A DNA stretch of 64,000 nt from CADEED01 sp035525785 (GTDB lineage Bacteria; Pseudomonadota; Gammaproteobacteria; Steroidobacterales; Steroidobacteraceae), in contig DATLDQ010000139.1 of NCBI GenBank assembly GCA_035525785.1, positions 1 through 64,000 of the forward strand. Direction: 5' to 3'. Under the pieces are notes generated by a model. It made no database searches. It worked only from the letters and a program-made list of their open reading frames with translations, and was not told the DNA's origin. Shown one piece after another: positions 18,187-26,540 of this stretch; position 1 is the first letter of the stretch; each line of letters begins with the position of its first letter. A program made the translations under genes and the position numbers.

Positions 18187-18849
18187 CTACAGCGCGACTT
18201 CCAGACCCTTGACTGGCTGGTCGTGCTCGTCGAGGAAGCGCGCGCAGAAATCCGTGGCGCCGCCGCCGTTGATGATCGCCGCGCGAATCACGTTGCGGCC
18301 TTTCCGCAAGGTTATGCGCCGGGAAACGCCGTCGTCGATGACGGCCTGCCGGTCGTCGTTGAGCGCAATCACGGGCTCGCCGTTGAGCCACCAGCGCGAA
18401 GCCGCGTTCGAGCCGATCGCGAGGCGCACGTTTCGCAACTCGCCGGGTGAATCCACGGTGGTCGTTACCCAGAAGAGCACGTTCGAGGTCGGCTGCGAAA
18501 GCGACCAGGCGAAGTGATAGAGATTGAGGTTGTAATTGATCGTCTCGAGGGCGTGCCATTTCGGCGTCGCACCGCCGAGCCTCACGGTTTCTCCGTCGCG
18601 CGGCAGCGCATCCTGCTCAGGCAGCGGCGCGGTTTGCAGCGCTTCTTCGACCGCGGCTTCGGTCAACCGGCCTGGCACCGGCACGGGCTCGAGGACCAGC
18701 CAACGGTGGATGAAACCGCGGGCGTCGACGCGTTGTGTCGAGCCCGTTGGCGACTTGAGCGTGGTGGGCGCCGGGCGAGGTGCCTCCGCCCGCGCAGGCG
18801 CGAACGCAGTTGCCAATGCAAACGACGAAGCGATGAGCAGGGGCTTCAT
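18187..18849 (-). CDS. Exported beta-sandwich accessory protein of the arabinan locus
   Basis: 220 residues with signal peptide (MKPLLIASSFALATAFAPA). The mature chain has the pattern of galactose-binding-like beta-sandwiches: FAWSLSQPTSNVLFWVTTTV, LRNVRLAIGSNAASRWWLNG and ITLRKGRNVIRAAIINGG, a layout often found as a non-catalytic domain in glycosidases. Here it is a stand-alone protein. Its ATG overlaps the arabinanase stop (TGATG), so the two are translationally coupled. I know no name for the family; carbohydrate binding is an inference. Confidence 0.7.
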   Translation of the reverse strand: MKPLLIASSFALATAFAPARAEAPRPAPTTLKSPTGSTQRVDARGFIHRWLVLEPVPVPGRLTEAAVEEALQTAPLPEQDALPRDGETVRLGGATPKWHALETINYNLNLYHFAWSLSQPTSNVLFWVTTTVDSPGELRNVRLAIGSNAASRWWLNGEPVIALNDDRQAVIDDGVSRRITLRKGRNVIRAAIINGGGATDFCARFLDEHDQPVKGLEVAL

Positions 18850-20336
18850 CACGGCGCCTCCAGCTGCCACCGCTGGCGGTCACTGGCGGCGTCGAACTTC
18901 GCAAGCGTCGGCATGCTGCTGCCGACCGCGGACAACACGAGCGCGTCGGTATTGTCGGGGACGGACTTCGGGCCGATTCGATAGCTGCCGTCGGTGAGCT
19001 GGTCGATGCGCCACAGCTGCTCGGCTGCGCCCGTGAAAGGCCGGCCCTCGAGTTCTCCGCCCTTGATGGCCGTGAGTGAACGCTCGGTGCCGGCGATCGT
19101 GATGCGGAAGTAGGGCGAGCCGGGATATCCACCGGCGTTCGCGACCGGCGCGATCGCCCATTTCTGCTGAGCCTGCAGCATGGCAGGGGCGAGACGCACC
19201 GAGGTGGTGGCCGGCCACTTGCCTGCGACCTGCGCGGAATCCTGGTCTGCGATGGGCGGGCCGGCTTCCGGCGGAGCCGGCGGCCCACCACGACGCGGGC
19301 GGAAGCCGCCGACCGGGAAACCTTGCACCGCGAGCTCGAGCACCGTGCCCGTGCGCGCGGATTCGATCGTGTAGGTGCCTGCGACGAAGTTGTCGCCGGC
19401 GATGGGCCATCCATCGCGCCACAGCAACGGACGGATGTCGAGCACGCTGATGCCGCCGCGGTCGAGGTCCGCCTCGTAATGCAGCGAGAACTTCTGCACA
19501 CCCTGCCCGAGGTCGAGCAGACCGAAGTGACCTGGCCCGACATGCCGTCCGCGCGAGGCGGCGAACAACTTGCCGCCGCCCTCGAGCATGTCGATGCCCA
19601 TGTTGTCCAGATACGGCCCGGTCACCTTGCGTGCGCGACCCACGCGGATGTTGTAGGTGGAGTTGGCGCCCTGGCAGCACGATCCGTGCGTCACGAGTAG
19701 ATAGAACCACCCGTCGTGGTAGATGGGGATGGACGCTTCCGAGTTGATGGCGACGTTCAGCGGCGGCCGGTCGGGATAGCGGCGCAGGCCGGTCGCCGGG
19801 TCGAGCTCCACCAGGCGGATGAAGCCGAAGTACGAACCGTAGGTGAGCCAGAGACGTCCGTCCGGAGCGAGCAACACGCCCGGGTCGATGGCGTTGCTGT
19901 CTTCGATGCCGTCCGACCAAACTACCGGTCCGGCGTCGCGCCAGCCGTAGTCGGGCGAAGCGGGGTCGAGCGTGCGCCCGACCAGCAGGCCGATGGCCGA
20001 CTTCGGCTGCGTGCCGGGCGCGGAGTAGTACATGAAATACTGCGCGCCGACGCGGATCACGTCCGGCGCCCAGCTGTTGTTGCCGCCGCGCGCGAGCGTC
20101 GTTTCACCCGGCTTGCCGCCCGGAAGCGAGGCCATCACCGTGCCCTGGCGCTGCCAGGTCCAGCCGTCATCCGAGCTCAGGATGGGGAGGCCGCCGGTGC
20201 CGTAGGTGTAGTACCGGCCCGCATGCACGATGACGGTCGACGGGTCGTGGATGCCCGTTTCGCCCTCGAGCGCGTGGAGCGGCGCCGCGCCCGCAATGGC
20301 GCCCGCGAGCAGCCATCGGGCCGCCGTGTATTTCAT
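18849..20336 (-). CDS. GH43 family arabinan endo-1,5-alpha-L-arabinanase-like enzyme
   Basis: 495 residues with signal peptide. The five-bladed propeller carries the GH43 acids: general base in GIHDPSTVIV, pKa modulator in SNAIDPGVLL and acid in NSEASIPIYH. The stretch THGSCCQGANSTYNIRVGRA is characteristic of arabinanases. The last 170 residues form an extra C-terminal beta-rich domain after a Pro/Gly-rich linker (near residue 345). It cleaves alpha-1,5-linked arabinan side chains of pectin outside the cytoplasm. It is second in the leftward operon, 18 bases after the lactonase gene. Confidence 0.92.
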   Translation of the reverse strand: MKYTAARWLLAGAIAGAAPLHALEGETGIHDPSTVIVHAGRYYTYGTGGLPILSSDDGWTWQRQGTVMASLPGGKPGETTLARGGNNSWAPDVIRVGAQYFMYYSAPGTQPKSAIGLLVGRTLDPASPDYGWRDAGPVVWSDGIEDSNAIDPGVLLAPDGRLWLTYGSYFGFIRLVELDPATGLRRYPDRPPLNVAINSEASIPIYHDGWFYLLVTHGSCCQGANSTYNIRVGRARKVTGPYLDNMGIDMLEGGGKLFAASRGRHVGPGHFGLLDLGQGVQKFSLHYEADLDRGGISVLDIRPLLWRDGWPIAGDNFVAGTYTIESARTGTVLELAVQGFPVGGFRPRRGGPPAPPEAGPPIADQDSAQVAGKWPATTSVRLAPAMLQAQQKWAIAPVANAGGYPGSPYFRITIAGTERSLTAIKGGELEGRPFTGAAEQLWRIDQLTDGSYRIGPKSVPDNTDALVLSAVGSSMPTLAKFDAASDRQRWQLEAP

Positions 20337-20354
20337 GCCCGTGATCCCGTTTTC

Positions 20355-21404
20355 CTATCGGCAATCGTGGCCGCGATACCGGAACTCCGAGCCTTTCACG
20401 GTCATGCGGATGGCGGTCACCTGGTCCGAGGGGCCGGTGATGAACAGCGTCCGGCCATCGCGCCCGGCGAACGTGTTGTTGGTCGCGCCGCCGCCCGTGG
20501 GGATCTTCAGGATGTTGTTGCCATCGGGATCGAAGGCCAGCACACCCTCACCATTGCTGATGTAGATGTTTCCGCGTTCGTCCATCGACATGCCATCGCC
20601 GCCCCAGTCGCTGAACTTGCGCATGTGGGTGAGGGTGCCGTCGCGCTTGATGTCGAAGACCCACGTGCCGCCCTTGTTGTCGTAGTACCACTTGTTCACG
20701 TAGAGCTTCTTGCCGTCAGGCGTGCCGACCACTCCGTTGGGCCATGCATCGGATTCCCACCCCAGCGCGTCCGAAGTGACGCGAATGAGTTTCCGCGCTC
20801 CAGGCGACAGGTAGTAGACGTGACCTCCCTTGCCCTGCGGCGACTGCTCCGAGCGCGTCGGCTCCCAGGGTTGCTGGCGCGGATCGCCCGCGTCCCAATA
20901 GTCCCGGGGGAAAATCGGGTCCGTGAGGTAGATGCCGCCGTTCGCCGGGTTGATCCACACGTCGTTGGGCCCGTTGAGGAGCTTGCCCTGGTAATTGTCG
21001 ATCAGGACCTTGTGGCTGCCGTCGGGGCGGATCTTCCACAGTTCGCCGTGCAGGTCGGCGGCCGCGATGAGGTTGCCGTCGCGGTCGAAGATCATGCCGT
21101 TGGCGCGGCCGGTGCCTTGCAGCCACAGCGTCACCCGACCGGTGCCCGCGTCCCAGCGGTAAATGCGGTCGTTGGGCTGGTCGGTGAAGTACACGTTTCC
21201 GTGTCGGTCGGCAGCGGGACCTTCGGTGAAACCGAATCCCTTGGCCAGCGAGAAGAGCTGGCCTTGCGGGCCGCGCGCCACCAACCCTTGTGGATCGTAG
21301 ATGTCGACGGGGACGATTTCGCGCGCCGGGCCGGCGAAAGCTGTCCAACAGAAACAAGGCAGTGCCACCAGAATCGCCACGAGATTCCGCGCTCGTGTCT
21401 TCAT
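20355..21404 (-). CDS. Exported SMP-30/gluconolactonase-like lactonase
   Basis: 349 residues with signal peptide. Six-bladed propeller of the SMP-30/gluconolaconase/LRE family: FTEGPAADRHGNVYFTD, LNGPNDVWINPANGGIYLTD (metal-binding Asn and Asp) and MSMDERGNIYISNGEGVLAF. It would hydrolyse a sugar lactone in the periplasm, for example an arabinono- or glucono-lactone made by sugar oxidation. First gene of the leftward five-gene unit and divergent from the TonB receptor. Confidence 0.9.
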   Translation of the reverse strand: MKTRARNLVAILVALPCFCWTAFAGPAREIVPVDIYDPQGLVARGPQGQLFSLAKGFGFTEGPAADRHGNVYFTDQPNDRIYRWDAGTGRVTLWLQGTGRANGMIFDRDGNLIAAADLHGELWKIRPDGSHKVLIDNYQGKLLNGPNDVWINPANGGIYLTDPIFPRDYWDAGDPRQQPWEPTRSEQSPQGKGGHVYYLSPGARKLIRVTSDALGWESDAWPNGVVGTPDGKKLYVNKWYYDNKGGTWVFDIKRDGTLTHMRKFSDWGGDGMSMDERGNIYISNGEGVLAFDPDGNNILKIPTGGGATNNTFAGRDGRTLFITGPSDQVTAIRMTVKGSEFRYRGHDCR

Positions 21405-21648
21405 GGTTGTGACCCTCGTGTTGGGATTGACGTCAAACTAGTTCGGCCGGGCGGTATAGCACCGGCCCGAAGAAAGCGTCAATCGAGTCGCAACGCGCCG
21501 ACGCAGTCGCCGTCGGCCGGCATATCCGAACGTGCATCGAGCGATGACATTCTGGAAAGTCGGTTGCCTTAGTGAAACCCCGTGGTAGCGTCAGGGAGCG
21601 GACAATTGCGGCGCTTCCGGCGCCTGGTTTCAAAGAAGGGGAGCAATC
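21405..21648. promoter_or_regulatory. Divergent control region of the arabinan utilisation locus
   Basis: 244 bases between the lactonase operon and the TonB receptor gene. An imperfect dyad occupies 21442-21471 (TTCGGCCGG ... CCGGCCCGAA, 11-base spacer) and is a candidate operator. The receptor has a good ribosome-binding site (GAAGGGGAGC). No regulator gene is adjacent, so control must be exerted from elsewhere. Promoter hexamers are not obvious. Confidence 0.4.
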
Positions 21649-24600
21649 ATGAATTCTCGGAATATCTTCCGGGCGTCGCTCGTGGCGCTTGGGGTTTCGG
21701 CTGCTTTGGGTACGGGATCTGCCTGGGCACAGACCGCCAATCCGGCGCCCGCGCAGCAGGGTGATGATGATTCGAGCGAAGAGCTGAACACCATCACCGT
21801 CACCGGCTCGCGCACGATCACCGACGCGGTACGTTCGCCCACGCCGCTCACCTCCGTCGATATCAGCGCGCTTGCCGTCACCACGCCGAGCGACGTGGCG
21901 GACGCACTCAACAAGCTGCCGAGCATTCTCGGTGGACGCACCCCGCGCAACCAGGGAAATGGCGGCACCAACAACGGCGGCAACACGCTGTCACTGCGCA
22001 ACTTCGGACCCTCGCGCACCCTGGTGCTGCTCGATGGCCATCGCCTCGCGCCCAGCAATCAGGACGGCTCGGTCAACATCGACGTGCTGCCGCAGATGCT
22101 CGTCGAACGGGTCGACATCGTCACCGGTGGCGCCTCGGCGATCTACGGCTCCGACGCCGTCGCCGGCGTGGTCAACTACGTGCTCGACAAGGATTTCACG
22201 GGGCTCACGGTAAAGGCCGATCTCGGTCAGTCGAAATACGAGGATGGCGACGAGTACCAGTTCGGCGCGGCCTGGGGCACGTCGCTGTTCAGCGATCGCG
22301 GCCACTTCGAGGTGGCGGCCCGCATCCGCCATCAGGACATGATCCCGATCAGCGCTCGTCCCGGCGGCAAAGACGGTCAGGCCTGGTTGCTCACCGGCAA
22401 CGGCCGTGTGCCCGACACCGGCCCCGGCCCCATCAACCCGGCCAACCGGCCATTTGAATTCACGCCGTACGCGCGCGTGTTCAACAGCGGCCCGGCCGGC
22501 AACGTGCAGTGCAACGCCGTGGGGTGGACGCTTCCGCCCACCTGTCTCTTCAACAACTACACCTTCAACGAAGCCGGCGCGCTCGTCCCGATGGTTCATG
22601 GAACACCGAGCGCCAGCGGCGGCGTCGAATCGGGTGGCGACGGCAGCTACATCAAATACGGCACATTCCGTTCCGAACTGGACGCGAAGGATATCTTCGC
22701 GCGCTTCAGCCTCGACGTGGGCGAGAGCGCCAACTGGTATGTGCAAGGATCCTGGGCCGAAGCGGAAAACGCCTCCGACTGGATCCAGTGGGTAGTCAGC
22801 CCGAACAACGGCCGACCCAATACGCTGTTCGCCAACAATCCGTACCTGAGCCCCACCGTTCAGGGGCAGCTGGGTGCGAACATCCCCTGCAGCGACCCGG
22901 TCGCTTCGGCCGGCCGTCGTTGCCTGCCCAGCACGCCGCCGACTTCGCCGCAGACGGGCAGCACACCGCCACCGCCGCCGAACGTTCCGATCTTCGCGCT
23001 GCCGCGCTACTTCAACGACGTCGACGGTCAACCCGTCAACGAGAATCCGAATCGGCTCTATCGCACCTTGGGCGATCAGAAGGCCTGGAATGTGGAGACG
23101 GGCATCACCGGGGATCTGGGAGGCTTCAGCTGGGAGGCGTACTACGTTCATGGCGTCAGCGAGCTGACGGTCACGAATCCCAACAACACCGACAACGCCA
23201 AGTACCTGGCTTCGCTGGATGCGGTCAATGACAACGGCACCATCAGGTGCTGGGTCACGACGCAGCCGCAGTTCGCCAGTCTCTATCCGGGCTGCGTGCC
23301 CGCGAACATCACGGATCCGGGCGGCCTCTCCGCGGATGCCTATAACTACCTGCGAACCAGCACCTCATGGCTGCTGACGCAGGAGATGGACAATGTCGGT
23401 GCTTCCATTGGTGGCAACCTCTGGGGCCTGGGTCTTCCCGCGGGCGACATCACCGCCAACCTGTCGGTCGATGCGCGCTGGTCGACGTACGTGATGGAAA
23501 GCGACTTCCTGCCGTCCGACTTCGTCAATTGCACCGGCCTGCGCATGTGTCTGGCCGCGGGTGGAGCGGCACCGCTGCGTTGGGTGCAGAACACCAATGC
23601 TCCGGTCGATGCCAAGAACCACGTCTACGAAGGAGCGTTGGAGTTCAACATCCCGTTGCTCAAGGAAGCGCCAGGGTTTCAGGACGTCTCGACCAACCTG
23701 GCCTATCGCTGGACCAAGTATTCGACCTTCGATGCGGTCGAATCCTGGAAGCTCGGGCTCAACTGGCAGATCGTCGATTCCCTCAGGTTCCGCAGCACAC
23801 TGTCATCCGATATCCGCGCGCCGAACCTCAACGATCTGTTCCAGCCCGCGGGCGTCACGTCGACCAGCTACAACGACCGGCTCACGGGCGGCAGTGCCCA
23901 GGGCATGCGGCTGGCCACGCGCGGCAATCCGCTTCTCACACCCGAAGAGGCGAAAACGTTTACGGCGGGAGTAGTGTTCACGCCGACATTCCTGCCGCGC
24001 TTCAACCTGTCGCTCGACTTCTGGGAGACCCGGCTCACGCACGCGATCACCAATCTGAGCTATGCGAACGACTCCGTTCAGGCAATCTGCCTGGCGAGTG
24101 CGCCTAGCTACTCTTCGCCGGTGTGCGACCTGGCGGTGCGGCCGATCACGAACCCGTCCGACCCCAACTACCTGAATCCAGCCGTCAACATGCCGACCGA
24201 GGTCCGCAGCGCGCCCGTCAATGCGGCGCTGCTGAAGACCAAGGGTTACGACCTGCAGCTCGACTACAACTGGGAACTGGCAGGTGGTCAGTTCAGCTTG
24301 CGCCACCTGGTCAGCTATCAGCCGGTCAACTCGACGCTGACCACGCCAACGTCGGCGTTCTACACGTGGGCGGTGCAGCCTCACTGGCTGCAGACCACGT
24401 TCCTGTCATACAAGAACGGCAGTTTCGGTGTGTCGTTGCAGAACCGCTGGCTGGGAAGCACCAGCGTCAAGACCAGCAACAATCTTCTCAATGGTCCGCC
24501 GGGCGGAAATCAGAACTACCTGGACGCGAGTCTCGACGCGAACAACGTCGTCGACATCACGCTCAACAAGGAGTTCGAGGTCGCCGGTGGCACGATGGAT

Positions 24601-24747
24601 GCCTTCCTGACCGTGAGCAACCTGCTCGATGAACGCGCTCCACTGTTCCCGTCGAACTCGGGATTGCCGGGCCTGTTCTATCCGACGCTGGGTTTCTACG
24701 ACGACATGGGCCGTTACTTCACGGTCGGCGCCAAGATGAAGTTCTGA
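21649..24747 (+). CDS. TonB-dependent outer-membrane receptor, probably for arabino-oligosaccharides
   Basis: 1032 residues. Signal peptide ending at GSAWAQ; TonB-box-like LNTITVTGSR; plug domain of about 60-190 with LRNFGPSRTLVLLDGHRL, QMLVERVDIVTGGASAIYGS and DAVAGVVNYVL; then a 22-strand-type barrel ending DMGRYFTVGAKMKF with a terminal Phe. This is the large receptor type that Xanthomonads and relatives use for carbohydrate import. Its divergence from arabinanase, esterase and lactonase genes makes oligosaccharide uptake the best guess. It is followed by a strong terminator. Confidence 0.92.
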   Translation: MNSRNIFRASLVALGVSAALGTGSAWAQTANPAPAQQGDDDSSEELNTITVTGSRTITDAVRSPTPLTSVDISALAVTTPSDVADALNKLPSILGGRTPRNQGNGGTNNGGNTLSLRNFGPSRTLVLLDGHRLAPSNQDGSVNIDVLPQMLVERVDIVTGGASAIYGSDAVAGVVNYVLDKDFTGLTVKADLGQSKYEDGDEYQFGAAWGTSLFSDRGHFEVAARIRHQDMIPISARPGGKDGQAWLLTGNGRVPDTGPGPINPANRPFEFTPYARVFNSGPAGNVQCNAVGWTLPPTCLFNNYTFNEAGALVPMVHGTPSASGGVESGGDGSYIKYGTFRSELDAKDIFARFSLDVGESANWYVQGSWAEAENASDWIQWVVSPNNGRPNTLFANNPYLSPTVQGQLGANIPCSDPVASAGRRCLPSTPPTSPQTGSTPPPPPNVPIFALPRYFNDVDGQPVNENPNRLYRTLGDQKAWNVETGITGDLGGFSWEAYYVHGVSELTVTNPNNTDNAKYLASLDAVNDNGTIRCWVTTQPQFASLYPGCVPANITDPGGLSADAYNYLRTSTSWLLTQEMDNVGASIGGNLWGLGLPAGDITANLSVDARWSTYVMESDFLPSDFVNCTGLRMCLAAGGAAPLRWVQNTNAPVDAKNHVYEGALEFNIPLLKEAPGFQDVSTNLAYRWTKYSTFDAVESWKLGLNWQIVDSLRFRSTLSSDIRAPNLNDLFQPAGVTSTSYNDRLTGGSAQGMRLATRGNPLLTPEEAKTFTAGVVFTPTFLPRFNLSLDFWETRLTHAITNLSYANDSVQAICLASAPSYSSPVCDLAVRPITNPSDPNYLNPAVNMPTEVRSAPVNAALLKTKGYDLQLDYNWELAGGQFSLRHLVSYQPVNSTLTTPTSAFYTWAVQPHWLQTTFLSYKNGSFGVSLQNRWLGSTSVKTSNNLLNGPPGGNQNYLDASLDANNVVDITLNKEFEVAGGTMDAFLTVSNLLDERAPLFPSNSGLPGLFYPTLGFYDDMGRYFTVGAKMKF

Positions 24748-24757
24748 TCGTTCGAGA

Positions 24758-24782
24758 GGGCGCGGACCGCCGGTCCGCGCCC
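24758..24782 (+). terminator. Intrinsic terminator of the TonB receptor gene
   Basis: Perfect 11-base stem GGGCGCGGACC / GGTCCGCGCCC with a 3-base loop, followed by TTCT, starting 10 bases after the receptor stop codon. The T-tract is short, but the stem is very stable. Confidence 0.75.
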
Positions 24783-24790
24783 TTCTGCGA

Positions 24791-24976
24791 TCAGTGGTGA
24801 CGGCGCAGCCGGTCGTGCCACGACCGGGTCTGCATGAAGAAGGGCGGTTGTTCCACACGTCGCGCCACCGGTTGGGCGAGCAGGTATCTGTCGCCCAACC
24901 ACGACATCGCGGTGCGCAGCGCCATGCCGTAGTCGTACTGCGGCAGGTATGGCGCGAGTTCCTTGTGTCGTTTCAT
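24791..24976 (-). CDS. 61-residue WLGxRYLLA small protein, copy A
   Basis: Start at 24976 follows a strong AAAGGAGA site. Core: MALRTAMSWLGDRYLLAQPV, preceded by a charged N-terminus and followed by a basic tail rich in Arg and His. A second protein of the same design lies at 31959-32147 (VKDAVNWLGNRYLLAEPVTK), so this is a small family rather than a chance frame. No signal peptide or membrane segment. It is divergent from the small membrane protein at 25216, and the same two families recur together at 30.6-32.1 kb. Function unknown. Confidence 0.75.
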   Translation of the reverse strand: MKRHKELAPYLPQYDYGMALRTAMSWLGDRYLLAQPVARRVEQPPFFMQTRSWHDRLRRHH

Positions 24977-25215
24977 GTCGCTGTCTCCTTTGCGAACACG
25001 ATAGGTGCGGGTGACTGAACCCGTGCTGAAGTGCGTTCCAATCGGACATGCTGATGACCGAAGTGCTGCGCCTGGGCGTGAAGGCGCATGCGGACCGGCT
25101 CGCGCATTTCGCGGCAGCTGATGCGTGGTATCCCCGGAAAATATCAGACCATGCCCACCGGCCCCACGGCGCAGCTCTGACTCCCGGGGCAAGGCCTGGT
25201 GAGTACCTTCACCAC

Positions 25216-25431
25216 ATGAACACACTCATCAAGCTCGCGGTGGGCGCAGCCATCGCAGGTGCGCTCGTCAATCTCGCCATGAAGCAGCGCTCACGAAAGT
25301 CGGGTCGCAACCTGTTGCCGATGACCGCAGGACGCGGCCGCGTCCCATCGGGCTCCGGCGGATTCACGCTGGAGGAAATCGCCGGCGAGAACGCCGAGTG
25401 GGGCGGCGGAAGCAGCGGGCTCAACGCCTAG
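25216..25431 (+). CDS. 71-residue small membrane protein, copy A (NTLIKLAVGAA family)
   Basis: Starts MNTLIKLAVGAAIAGALVNL, one glycine/alanine-rich membrane helix, followed by the basic A-M-K-Q-R-S-R and a hydrophilic Gly/Glu tail. A paralogue lies at 30591-30809; 29 consecutive bases (25228-25256 and 30603-30631) are identical between the two genes. The 3' end overlaps the convergent M23 gene by 4 bases. Probably inner-membrane with a cytoplasmic tail; function unknown. The 239-base gap upstream (24977-25215) contains nothing else I can support. Confidence 0.75.
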   Translation: MNTLIKLAVGAAIAGALVNLAMKQRSRKSGRNLLPMTAGRGRVPSGSGGFTLEEIAGENAEWGGGSSGLNA

Positions 25432-26534
25432 TCGAAAACGACCAACGCGTCCGGAGCGGGGCGCTCTCGTTCTCGCGTGGCGGTACCGCCCGAGGCCTGA
25501 ACGCCGAATCGCTCGAACTCGTAGGGCAGCCCTTCGCCGGCAAGTGGCGAGGCGGCGTCCGCTACGTGAAAATGCAGGTGCGGTTCCGTCGAATCGCCGG
25601 TGAATCCGAGCGACGCCAGCACCTGGCCGCGCCGAACTCGGTCACCCGTTTTTACGCGAACGCTAGCGGGCTTGAGATGCTCGTAAATCGCGAATCGCCC
25701 GCCACCGATATCGAGCGCGATGTAGTTGCCTGCGGCTTCGTCGAGGGAATGCTTGGAATTGGCCGACACGCGCTGGGGCTCGGGGACGCCCTGACGAACC
25801 GCAGCGACGCGCGCATCCGCGACTGCGAGCACCTCCGCTCCATACCCAAGCGCGTTCTTCACGATGTCGGCGTCGCCGCGCGCGGGGTTGCCTTGCGTAT
25901 CCTTGCGGACCCAATCGATGGCAAAGCGACCCGGCAATCGCGCGCGCCCGTCTACGGTGTAGTGCACGCGGCGATGACCGCGCGGCCATTCCCACGCGTA
26001 AACCGCTGCCCAGGGGCCACCGCGTAACGGCGGACCGAGAGCGGCAGTCTCGACGGCTACCGGGGTGAGATGGCCGCCAACGACCTCGGCCATACCCTGA
26101 CTGCCGCGCTCGTAGCTCACGCGATGGCGCAACATGCGAGGGGGCCGCGTTGCATACGCATGCACCTCCAGATACACGATCGCTCGTTCGCCGGGACGCA
26201 CCGGCTGAACATCCGGTCGTGACGACGCCGCGAGAGTCGTGCGCTGCGCGAGATCGACACCTTCGAAGGATTGCGCGATGTCGTTGGCGTCGAGTACATC
26301 GACCTTCACGAGTCGCAAGGGCTCGCGGCTGAAGTTGGTCAGATGCAGCTCGTACACGAGCCACTCGCGCCCGTCGATGGTGACGGGCCCTGGCGATGTC
26401 GGGACGGCCATGTCGAAGGATTCACGTACCTCGCCCCGGGCAAGCGCCGGCCACGCCATCATGATGGCGACGAACGCGTTCGCGAACAGCGCGGCCGAAA
26501 TGCGATTCGCGGCTGCAACGTTAACGGGATTCAC
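25428..26534 (-). CDS. Exported M23/LytM-like peptidase with altered first zinc ligand
   Basis: 368 residues from a GTG at 26534, with an N-terminal signal segment. Residues of about 40-185 form a beta-rich domain (LVYELHLTNFSREPLRLVKV). The C-terminal M23 domain shows YEHLKPASVRVKTGDRVRRG and the HxH motif in STEPHLHFHV, but the H-x3-D motif reads R-F-A-I-D, so the first zinc-binding His is replaced by Arg. Members of this subgroup share the R-F-A-I-D form; they may be regulatory or use another ligand. It lies 6 bases after the stop of the TonB receptor gene and is probably co-transcribed with it. Confidence 0.82.
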   Translation of the reverse strand: MNPVNVAAANRISAALFANAFVAIMMAWPALARGEVRESFDMAVPTSPGPVTIDGREWLVYELHLTNFSREPLRLVKVDVLDANDIAQSFEGVDLAQRTTLAASSRPDVQPVRPGERAIVYLEVHAYATRPPRMLRHRVSYERGSQGMAEVVGGHLTPVAVETAALGPPLRGGPWAAVYAWEWPRGHRRVHYTVDGRARLPGRFAIDWVRKDTQGNPARGDADIVKNALGYGAEVLAVADARVAAVRQGVPEPQRVSANSKHSLDEAAGNYIALDIGGGRFAIYEHLKPASVRVKTGDRVRRGQVLASLGFTGDSTEPHLHFHVADAASPLAGEGLPYEFERFGVQASGGTATRERERPAPDALVVFD

Positions 26535-26540
26535 GATCGG

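Noticed and set aside
19716..21572. Long plus-strand open frame of over 600 codons
   Set aside because: It lies opposite the arabinanase and lactonase genes, reads as Arg/Val/Ala-rich nonsense and has no domain. GC-rich codon bias leaves antisense frames open.
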